Shown: in pieces, positions 57,598 through 64,000 of the stretch
Layout of the letters: each line of letters starts with the position of its first letter
How positions within the stretch are numbered: the stretch's first letter is position 1
From: Paenibacillus sp. LHD-38
GTDB lineage: Bacteria > Bacillota > Bacilli > Paenibacillales > Paenibacillaceae
NCBI RefSeq assembly: GCF_031157315.1
Contig: NZ_JAVIFU010000019.1
Location: 62,001 to 126,000 of the forward strand
Direction: 5' to 3'
DNA length: 64,000 nt
The notes under the pieces: model-generated
What the model was told of the DNA's origin: nothing
What the model saw: the letters and a program-made list of their open reading frames with translations, nothing else
Databases searched by the model: none
Position numbers and translations under genes: made by a program

Positions 57598-59448
57598 TTA
57601 CTTCGCTACAAACGGTTTATCCTGCGATACGGCAATCTGATAGGGATACAGATTCGTTCCATCGCCAATCGCATAATTAAGTATCCGTTTGTTAACCGGA
57701 ACGATCACGGCGCGGTACAAGGTTGGGAAGACCGGAATATCCTTTACCATTAGCTGCTGCCATTCCTTGTAAATTCCTTGACGCACCTTCACATCAAAGG
57801 CTTCTGCTGACACGCCTGCTTTAAGCAGCCGATCCTGTTCTTCGCTCGCATACCGCGAGAAGTTATAGATGGCGTCTCGTCCATACAAGCCTGCTGGGTC
57901 AACGTCAATGCCTACGCCCCATGCGCCTTGATATACATCGACTTTAGGATCATCTTCACCATTAGAGCCGACACGGTCATAGAAAGTATTGAATTCCAGC
58001 ATTTCCAGTTGCACATTTAATCCGATCGCTTGCCAGGACTGAACGTAGTACTGTGCAAGCGGCTGAGCAATATCCCCGCCGGTCATGGATATAAAATTAA
58101 TGACTAATTCGCTTCCGTCCGGGTTGGTACGAAATTTTCCGTCTAGCTTATATCCCGCGTCATCCAAAATTTTCTTCGCTAATTCCGGATCATAAGCAAG
58201 CCCCGGATTCGTAGAATCATGGTACTCCGGATGAGACGGCGGGATCAGTGTCGTCGCGTTCCAGCGCAAGCCGTGATAGAATTTTTTGCCGACTTGATCA
58301 TTATCGACTGCATGCGCCATCGCTTTCCGCAAATTCACGTCGCCCATTTTAGCTTTTTCATCAGGAGCTACCTTTTTAGCCGTTGCATCCCATTTCCCTA
58401 GCTTAAAGCCGATGTACGTATAGGCACGGTCAATCGCACCTAGGTATTCAACGTTCGACATCTTCGCGTTATCCGGGTATTGATCAACCGGGAATGAATC
58501 TACTAGATCAACTCCCCCGCTTTCCAGCTGCTGAACGATGGTCGTTGGATTGATAACCTTCAGAATAACCTCATCCAAGGCAGGCTCTCCCCGCCAGTAA
58601 TCCGGATTTTTCTCATAGACGACCGATTCTCCTGGAACGATGCTTTTCACTTTAAAAGCACCGAAGCCGATCGGCTTCTCGCGTACCTCTGGCGAGGAAG
58701 AAATTTTTGCCACATCCATATTGCCGAAAATATGCTTTGCTAACGGATAAGACCACACGCCGCCAGTCAACAAGGATGGCGTCGATTCAATGTACGTAAT
58801 TTTCAACTTTTTATCGCTAAGCACTTCTATGCCAGAGATGGTTTTCGCTTTACCGTCATGGTATTCATTCATCCCTACAATATTAGTGAAACTCGAGTCA
58901 TAACGCGGGCCGTCATATTTTGGATTTCCTATGACCTCATGGGCAAACAGCCAATCCTCAGCAGTCACAGGCTTGCTATCCTGCCAGTTGACATTATCAC
59001 GGATCGTAAACGTAAACGTTTTACCGTCCTCCGACACCTCATACGTTGCAGCACCATCATTCGTATATACATAGCTTTTATCCCAAGCCAGCAGCCCTTC
59101 ATCAAACCAGCCTAGCACCTGAGCATCCGGGTCGCCAGAATAAAAGTTGAAGTTCAGTGTTCCTTCAAACGGAGTATCCGATACAAGACCAAAGGTGATC
59201 GAGCCTCCCTTAATCGCTTCGCCTTCATTCTTCTTCACATTACTAAAATCATCAATCGAATAGAGGCCATCTTCTACGGCAGGTTTCTCGCTCTCGGTTG
59301 GAACCGGCTTATCTCCTCCATCAGTCGGAGACGGATTGCCCGCTTCGTTCCCATTGCCGGATGTACATGCCGCAAGAAAGACGAGCAGAGCCAGCATGAA
59401 CGGTAAGATTAGGGACCTTGAAAAAATAGATTTCTTCTTCACCATCAT
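57598..59448 (-). CDS. oligopeptide ABC transporter substrate-binding lipoprotein (OppA/AppA type)
   Basis: 616 aa. Signal segment LPFMLALLVFLAAC with lipobox Cys at about residue 28. SBP family 5 landmarks include GKTFTFTIRDNVNWQDSKPV, TAEDWLFAHEVIGNPKYDG, KPIGFGAFKVKSIVPGESVV, YEKNPDYWRGEPALDEVILK and LRKAMAHAVDNDQVGKKF. It captures peptides outside the membrane. It is the last gene of the D-F-B-C-A operon, 12 bp after the OppC-type gene. Confidence 0.92.
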   Translation of the reverse strand: MMVKKKSIFSRSLILPFMLALLVFLAACTSGNGNEAGNPSPTDGGDKPVPTESEKPAVEDGLYSIDDFSNVKKNEGEAIKGGSITFGLVSDTPFEGTLNFNFYSGDPDAQVLGWFDEGLLAWDKSYVYTNDGAATYEVSEDGKTFTFTIRDNVNWQDSKPVTAEDWLFAHEVIGNPKYDGPRYDSSFTNIVGMNEYHDGKAKTISGIEVLSDKKLKITYIESTPSLLTGGVWSYPLAKHIFGNMDVAKISSSPEVREKPIGFGAFKVKSIVPGESVVYEKNPDYWRGEPALDEVILKVINPTTIVQQLESGGVDLVDSFPVDQYPDNAKMSNVEYLGAIDRAYTYIGFKLGKWDATAKKVAPDEKAKMGDVNLRKAMAHAVDNDQVGKKFYHGLRWNATTLIPPSHPEYHDSTNPGLAYDPELAKKILDDAGYKLDGKFRTNPDGSELVINFISMTGGDIAQPLAQYYVQSWQAIGLNVQLEMLEFNTFYDRVGSNGEDDPKVDVYQGAWGVGIDVDPAGLYGRDAIYNFSRYASEEQDRLLKAGVSAEAFDVKVRQGIYKEWQQLMVKDIPVFPTLYRAVIVPVNKRILNYAIGDGTNLYPYQIAVSQDKPFVAK

Positions 59449-59460
59449 TTTCCTCCTCTA

Positions 59461-60366
59461 TTATCCTTTTCTTTGTCTTGCATCTGTCGCACGCTTTAAC
59501 GCTTGACCGACATTATTTATACTCAACATCAATACCAAAATCAGTAACGATGCAGGTAACCAAATCCACCATCTAGACTCTAGCGTTTGCGGGTCCCTAG
59601 CATAGCTGACTAAAGTACCTAAGCTTGGCGTGCTCTCCGGGAAACCGAATCCCAGAAAGGAAAGGCCGGATTCCAAACCGATATTTGCCGCCAAATTTAA
59701 AGTCATCGTGACGATAATGATGGAGCTTAAATTCGGCAGCACTTGCGACATCATAATTTTCAGGTTGGATGAGCCTAATGTTTTTGATGCTAGAACATAA
59801 TCCAGCTCCTTCTCCTGCAGCGCTTTGGAACGGATCAGTCTTGCAATCCCCATCCATAGAAAGGCCGTCATAATGAGCGAGAAGGATACGATGCTATATT
59901 TGGGCACGGCTGTAACAAATGCGATTACAATCATTAAGGTCGGTAAAATCATAAAAAAATCGACAAATCGCATAAAAATATTATCAACCATTCCCCCGAA
60001 ATAACCGGAAATGAGCCCTACTAGAACACCAATAAGGCCTGTAAGTAAAGTAACGATAATGCCGATAGATAAAGAATTCCGGGTCCCGATAATTAACTGT
60101 CCAAAAACATCACGTCCTCCATAATCGGTGCCAAGCCAATATTTTGAAGAAGGAGGCTGCTTCAGTTCGAATAAATCTATCGTAACGATTTGTGCCTGAT
60201 CCAGAACAAGGGATATACCGTAGACTGACAAGATGACTAGGCTTAGGAAAATCAATGATAGGAAAGCGACCTTGTCCCGAACGATTTCCCGCCAGATAAT
60301 GCTCCAGCTTGAAGGACTTTTGTCCAATTGCTTTTGCGCGCTTATAGGGGAGGTTGTCTTTCTCAT
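59461..60366 (-). CDS. oligopeptide ABC permease (OppC/AppC type)
   Basis: 301 aa from ATG 60366, with GAGGTGA 5 nt upstream; a GTG at 60375 overlaps that site. KVAFLSLIFLSLVILSVYGI and KYWLGTDYGGRDVFGQLIIG with TRNSLSIGIIVTLLTGLIGV are the OppC opening. YVLASKTLGSSNLKIMMSQV is the coupling loop. It pairs with the OppB-type permease 26 bp upstream. Confidence 0.92.
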   Translation of the reverse strand: MRKTTSPISAQKQLDKSPSSWSIIWREIVRDKVAFLSLIFLSLVILSVYGISLVLDQAQIVTIDLFELKQPPSSKYWLGTDYGGRDVFGQLIIGTRNSLSIGIIVTLLTGLIGVLVGLISGYFGGMVDNIFMRFVDFFMILPTLMIVIAFVTAVPKYSIVSFSLIMTAFLWMGIARLIRSKALQEKELDYVLASKTLGSSNLKIMMSQVLPNLSSIIIVTMTLNLAANIGLESGLSFLGFGFPESTPSLGTLVSYARDPQTLESRWWIWLPASLLILVLMLSINNVGQALKRATDARQRKG

Positions 60367-60392
60367 TTTATTCACCTCAAAGTCTCGGGATC

Positions 60393-61355
60393 TTATTTAA
60401 TTCGAATACGAGGATCAACTATCGTTAAGATTATGTCAGAAATTAATGCTCCAAGTATGGACGCTGCGCCGTACAATAGAACCAAGGCCGTAACGACACT
60501 GAAATCCCGTAGTGAGATCGAGCTCAAGAACAGCTCACCCATTCCCGGATAACTAAAGATACTCTCAATGAAAACCGTGCCGCCGATAAGCCCCGTAATT
60601 TCATAACCAAAGAACGCTGCGATCGGTAATAATGAATTCCGTAAAATATGGCGATTATAGACACGGGATTCTGAGGCGCCCTTTGCTCTTGCCGTTAAAA
60701 TGAAATCCTTCTGCTTTGTGTCGATAATCTCGCTTCGCAGCAGTTGAACGGTTGTTACCGTTGTAATTAATGCCATAGATAAAGCTGGCAGCAGCAAATG
60801 ATAGAATTTGCTCATGACGTATTGAAGGGTACCTGGCTCCACTCCCGGAGCGATGCTTCCTCCGGTAGGAAACCACCCAAAATGAAATCCGAACACCCAT
60901 AGCATCAATAAAGCAAAAATAAACAACGGAGCCGCGAAGCCTATGTACGTATAGCCTGTTATCAATCGATCCGCCCATGTGTCGTGATAGCGCCCGCTAG
61001 TAATGCCAAGCGGAATCGCGATGAAGTAGGTAAGTATTAACGTTGCTAGGGATAACCAAACCGTATTCATCATCCGCTGGCCTATCAGCTCAGAAACCGG
61101 CATTTTAAAGCGGAACGATTGCCCGAAATCGCCTTGAACGGCTTTTGTAATCCAATCCCAATATTGCACATACCAAGGATTATTAAGACCTAACTTCTCA
61201 CGCTGCGCATCCAGCGCAGCCGGATCGATGCTCGGATCGAGCAGGCCTGTCAGCGCATCGCCCGGCATCGCCTTAGCCATTAGAAATACAAGAATGCTCA
61301 ATAATAGAATTTGAGGAACCATAATGATCATTCTTCGTACAACTGTCCTCCACAT
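60393..61355 (-). CDS. oligopeptide ABC permease (OppB/AppB type)
   Basis: 320 aa. VRRMIIMVPQILLLSILVFL opens TM1, and MPGDALTGLLDPSIDPAALD, LGLNNPWYVQYWDWI and QSFRFKMPVSELIGQRMMNT are typical OppB features. The coupling loop is DFILTARAKGASESRVYNRH. It lies 4 bp after the OppF-type ATPase gene. Confidence 0.92.
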   Translation of the reverse strand: MWRTVVRRMIIMVPQILLLSILVFLMAKAMPGDALTGLLDPSIDPAALDAQREKLGLNNPWYVQYWDWITKAVQGDFGQSFRFKMPVSELIGQRMMNTVWLSLATLILTYFIAIPLGITSGRYHDTWADRLITGYTYIGFAAPLFIFALLMLWVFGFHFGWFPTGGSIAPGVEPGTLQYVMSKFYHLLLPALSMALITTVTTVQLLRSEIIDTKQKDFILTARAKGASESRVYNRHILRNSLLPIAAFFGYEITGLIGGTVFIESIFSYPGMGELFLSSISLRDFSVVTALVLLYGAASILGALISDIILTIVDPRIRIK

Positions 61356-61359
61356 CTCC

Positions 61360-62295
61360 TCAACCTCTCTCAGGCAAAGCCACGAAATGTGTCTCTGATA
61401 TTGGTTTCAATGGATAAGCCATGCCATCCTCGTCAAAATACTTCCCATAGGCTTGTTCGTATTCCGACTTCACCGCTTCTCGAAATCTATACTTTTCCTC
61501 GCGTTTAGCCGGATCAATATCCGGTATGGCCGATATAAGACGTTTCGTATAAATATGTTGGGGGTTATCGAAAATATCCGCTGTCGTTCCTTGTTCTACA
61601 TAACGGCCCTTATACATAATTCCAATCTGATCACACATATGCCGAATAATGCCGAGATCATGACTGATCAATAAATAGGTAAGGTTTAATTCCTTTTGGA
61701 TGTCCTGCATAAAGTTCAGGACCTGGGCTTGTACGGACACATCAAGTGCCGACACCGGTTCATCGGCGATAATCAGCTTAGGCTTTAGCGCTATAGCTCT
61801 TGCTATGCCGATCCGCTGCCGCTGTCCTCCAGAAAATTCATGCGGGTATTTATAAATCGATTCCGGGCTGAGGCCTACCTTCTCCAATAGCTGCTGCACT
61901 TGACGCTTCTCTTCACTTGCGGATAGCTTCTCGAAATTCCGCAATGGCTCAGAGATAATATCCAATACGCGTTTCTTCGGATTCAATGAGGAATAGGGGT
62001 CTTGGAATATCATTTGGATGTCTCTGCGGAATGCCGATTGTCTCTGCAAACCGCCTGCAGCAAGCTGTTTTCCTTCAAAGAGAATGCTGCCCGATGTAAT
62101 CGTGTTTAAGCCTATGATCGCTCGTCCTGTCGTAGTCTTGCCTGAGCCTGATTCACCAACAAGACCATAAGTCTGCCCCTGTTCCATGGAGAAATAAATA
62201 CCGTCAACGGCCTTGACCGGTTGGCCCATCCTGCTAAAAATGCCGCCGCGATTTGGAAAATGCACCTTCAGATCGTTAACCTCAAGAAATGACAT
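61360..62295 (-). CDS. oligopeptide ABC ATPase (OppF/AppF type)
   Basis: 311 aa from ATG 62295, with GGAGG about 9 nt upstream. Walker A GESGSGKTT, signature FSGGQRQRIGIARAIALKPK, Walker B LIIADEPVSALDVSVQ and the switch His in LISHDLGII are all present. The C-terminal oligopeptide-type extension is short (ISAIPDIDPAKREEKYRF). It overlaps the OppD-type gene by 14 bp. Confidence 0.92.
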   Translation of the reverse strand: MSFLEVNDLKVHFPNRGGIFSRMGQPVKAVDGIYFSMEQGQTYGLVGESGSGKTTTGRAIIGLNTITSGSILFEGKQLAAGGLQRQSAFRRDIQMIFQDPYSSLNPKKRVLDIISEPLRNFEKLSASEEKRQVQQLLEKVGLSPESIYKYPHEFSGGQRQRIGIARAIALKPKLIIADEPVSALDVSVQAQVLNFMQDIQKELNLTYLLISHDLGIIRHMCDQIGIMYKGRYVEQGTTADIFDNPQHIYTKRLISAIPDIDPAKREEKYRFREAVKSEYEQAYGKYFDEDGMAYPLKPISETHFVALPERG

Positions 62296-63298
62296 GATGA
62301 CGATCCTCCTCCTTTGGATCAAGGAAGTGAAAATGCTTGTAACAGCTGCATCTGACTAAGTGCCCCGGTGATATCTCATGCATAACCGGATCTGCTTCAT
62401 GCGCGGAATCATCGATCCAAGGAATCCGCGTCTTAAAACGGCAGCCATGACGAGGAAGATTTTGCAGAGAAGGTACGATTCCCTGAATAGCATGGAGCCT
62501 CGACTTCGCTTCATTTGCAGTCGGTATCGATTGCAGCAATGATCTCGTGTAGGGATGCTTAGCTTTCGAAATAAGCGTATAAATATCGGCGATCTCAACG
62601 ATTTGGCCGGCATACATAACAGCCACGCGATCAGCCATTTCGGCTACGACGCCTAAGTCATGCGTAATTAGGACTATACCTGCCTTACTATGCTCCTTCA
62701 GCTTCCTAAGCAATTCAAGAATTTGCAGCTGTATCGTTACATCAAGCGCGGTAGTTGGTTCATCAGCGATTAGCAGCTTGGGCTCATTGGCGATCGCGAT
62801 CGCAATAACAACACGCTGCCTCATTCCGCCAGATAATTCATGGGGGTATCGCCCGTAGGTATGCTCGGGACGCGGAATTCCTACTTTTGCTAATAGCTCG
62901 ATCGCCTTATTGGTCCTGTCCTTCTTCGAAAGCTTAGGCTTATGAAGGAAAATGGCCTCTTCTATCTGAGAGCCGATTATCATAAGCGGATTTAATGCCG
63001 ACAACGGATCTTGAAAGATCATCCCTATTTCATTCCCTCTTAGCTTATTTAGCTTCGCGGGAGAGATATGGGCAATATCCTGACCATTGAAATAGATGTT
63101 CCCTTCTATTCTCGCTCTTGTATGCAGCCCCATAATCGAATAGGCAAGCGCGCTCTTACCTGATCCGGACTCCCCGACAATGGCAAGAACCTCATTTTCC
63201 CTTACCGTTAGCGTCACATCATCTACTGCTGCATAATCATGATCCGCGATTCGAAAAGAGGTCGTTAAATGCTCGATTCTCAACAGCTCTTCATTCAA
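62282..63298 (-). CDS. oligopeptide ABC ATPase (OppD/AppD type)
   Basis: 338 aa from the TTG at 63298, which has AGGGGGA 4-5 nt upstream; the ATG at 63319 has no ribosome binding site. Walker A GESGSGKSA, signature LSGGMRQRVVIAIAIANEPK, Walker B LLIADEPTTALDVTIQ and switch His LITHDLGVVAEM are complete. The C-terminal oligopeptide domain has Cys in HGCRFKTRIPW and LVRCSCYKHF, consistent with the Fe-S-like Cys cluster of Opp/Dpp D subunits. First gene of the operon. Confidence 0.92.
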   Translation of the reverse strand: MNEELLRIEHLTTSFRIADHDYAAVDDVTLTVRENEVLAIVGESGSGKSALAYSIMGLHTRARIEGNIYFNGQDIAHISPAKLNKLRGNEIGMIFQDPLSALNPLMIIGSQIEEAIFLHKPKLSKKDRTNKAIELLAKVGIPRPEHTYGRYPHELSGGMRQRVVIAIAIANEPKLLIADEPTTALDVTIQLQILELLRKLKEHSKAGIVLITHDLGVVAEMADRVAVMYAGQIVEIADIYTLISKAKHPYTRSLLQSIPTANEAKSRLHAIQGIVPSLQNLPRHGCRFKTRIPWIDDSAHEADPVMHEISPGHLVRCSCYKHFHFLDPKEEDRHHVIS

Positions 63299-63339
63299 TG
63301 GAATCCCCCTAACAGTCATTCAAAAGTCACAATTATCAC

Positions 63340-63354
63340 AATATTCAGTCAATT
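63340..63354. promoter_or_regulatory. CodY-box-like site
   Basis: AATATTCAGTCAATT matches the CodY consensus AATTTTCWGAAAATT with three mismatches. It lies 42-56 nt upstream of the OppD-type start. CodY commonly represses peptide-transporter operons in Bacillota. Confidence 0.4.
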
Positions 63355-63757
63355 TTAGACAAAAGTAATCTAAGACTTTGGAACGAAAACAGAAATCAAT
63401 ACAACTAAAGTAATAATATTTACAATACTTTTTTACTTAATTATGGTTAAAGACCATTATTTTATCCATATGTTAATGTTATTTTTACATTATGTCAAGG
63501 ATTAACTTAGAATAATACATAATTAAATTATTATTGTTTTTATAATATTATTCCATCATTAATCGTAATTAGCGGTGAATTATAAAATTAATCTCATAAT
63601 ATCTACTTCTAGTTTGCTCTTTTATTCGATCTCATTGTGAAAATTTATAAACAACTCGTTTCATGCAAATTATTAACCCTATTTATTCGAGGGTTCAATT
63701 ATAGTTTAACTATCTAAGTAGCCCGGTTCGTTCAACCGGTGAGGTATCTTAATATAA

Positions 63758-63782
63758 TGAGCAGGCCTTAGCGCCTGCTCAT
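63758..63782 (-). terminator. terminator hairpin after the partial methyltransferase gene
   Basis: GAGCAGG-CCTTAGCG-CCTGCTC with outer AT pairs; minus-strand continuation TTATATTAAG is weakly T-rich. Confidence 0.6.
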
Positions 63783-63851
63783 CCATGTACGTTATTCATC
63801 TATAGTGCAAAATCAATTCGGGTTAACTCATTGATCGTTATCTGCGATAAA

Positions 63852-64000
63852 TCATTCCGCTTGGCAAATCCATCCCGCAAAAAGTCCAGTAGAATAAAAC
63901 CGGGTTATATTTGTAAAGCCGGATTCTGCCAATAGCCGTTCGATTTGATTTTCTGGAATGAAAGATATTTTCATAATGCCTTTGTTTACCAACTCTTTCA
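63852..64000 (-). CDS. C-terminal end of a SAM-dependent methyltransferase, cut by window edge
   Basis: Only the last 49 codons are in the window, ending in TGA at 63852. The frame reads KELVNKGIMKISFIPENQIE, then RLLAESGFTNITRFYSTGLF and AGWICQAE. The GFTNITRFYSTGLFAGW end is the typical last strand of class I methyltransferases of the UbiE/tRNA-cmo5U type. The substrate cannot be judged from this part. Confidence 0.6.
   Translation of the reverse strand, partial: KELVNKGIMKISFIPENQIERLLAESGFTNITRFYSTGLFAGWICQAE

Larger units (their letters stand above)
63299..63851. other. AT-rich intergenic region upstream of the oligopeptide operon
   Basis: About 550 bp, with 63320-63720 strikingly AT-rich. 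It holds a CodY-box-like sequence (63340-63354), a small CCGGTT-CGTTC-AACCGG hairpin (63723-63739) and a terminator hairpin (63758-63782). No reading frame of meaningful length or tRNA was seen. Confidence 0.75.

Noticed and set aside
63700..63790. tRNA gene in the AT-rich region
   Set aside because: The two GC-rich hairpins do not form a cloverleaf and no GTTCGAAT-type T-loop is present.

Overview
The window looks like chromosomal DNA of a Paenibacillus-type member of the Bacillota. GC content is moderate, ribosome binding sites are strong (AGGAGG-type), and many genes match Bacillus/Paenibacillus families: YutE, YhjD, YpsA, QueCDEF, LutABC/LutR, RhaEW/RhaA/RhaB/RhaR, IcmF, YesM/YesN and DUF1680/GH127 glycosidases. 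I see no rRNA, tRNA, transposase, CRISPR array or plasmid/phage module. Family names come from reading the proteins against remembered families; no database search was run.

Layout. 1-4251 holds small housekeeping and stress genes on the minus strand: a cut-off DUF948 protein, a SufR-like Fe-S regulator, a Dabb/38-aa membrane protein/YutE operon, a CuA cupredoxin, a YhjD-like gene behind a strong promoter carrying a LexA-type box, and a holin-like protein. 4414-8069 (plus strand) is the most unusual operon: a K+ channel with an RCK-type domain, an unknown soluble protein, a tiny lipoprotein ending in Gly-Gly, a glutathionylspermidine-synthase-like ATP-grasp ligase, and a DUF350 membrane protein preceded by three tandem 41-bp hairpin repeats. 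8156-14090 has miscellaneous genes (GNAT, GGDEF, MFS efflux, AlkD, an SLH-like secreted protein, YpsA). 14121-17760 is a TPP-riboswitch-controlled thiamin-precursor salvage operon (thiZXY-thiD). 18147-20697 is the queuosine operon queCDEF behind a preQ1-I riboswitch. 20843-25108 has a DJ-1/PfpI protein, an SGNH esterase, a J-like membrane protein and a pentapeptide-repeat protein. 25208-29056 is the lactate operon lutABC with its GntR regulator and an operator inside the lutA promoter. 29180-35285 is the L-rhamnose operon (rhaEW, a sensory-rhodopsin-transducer-family protein, rhaA, rhaB, rhaR) with a divergent UMF1-type MFS transporter. 36912-40015 is an ArsR-family regulator divergent from an iron alcohol dehydrogenase and an aldo/keto reductase. 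40138-43986 is fused isobutyryl-CoA mutase IcmF with its PduO cobalamin adenosyltransferase. 44345-57307 has a serine hydrolase, then an arabinoside utilisation module (YesM/YesN two-component system, CUT1 ABC importer, two GH127 glycosidases) with a perfect cre site, then a cupin. 57598-63298 is an oligopeptide ABC transporter behind an AT-rich, CodY-box-like region, and the window ends in a cut-off methyltransferase.

Repeats. A 100-bp element with two built-in hairpins occurs at least five times (two adjacent copies near 1.3 kb, then 44.2, 46.0 and 57.4 kb). All copies have the same orientation, and four abut an intrinsic terminator. The four good copies differ at only a few positions although they contain no gene. 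They bracket the serine hydrolase gene and the arabinoside module as direct repeats.

The two observations I rate highest are the channel/ATP-grasp/DUF350/Gly-Gly-lipoprotein operon and the terminator-linked 100-bp repeat family.
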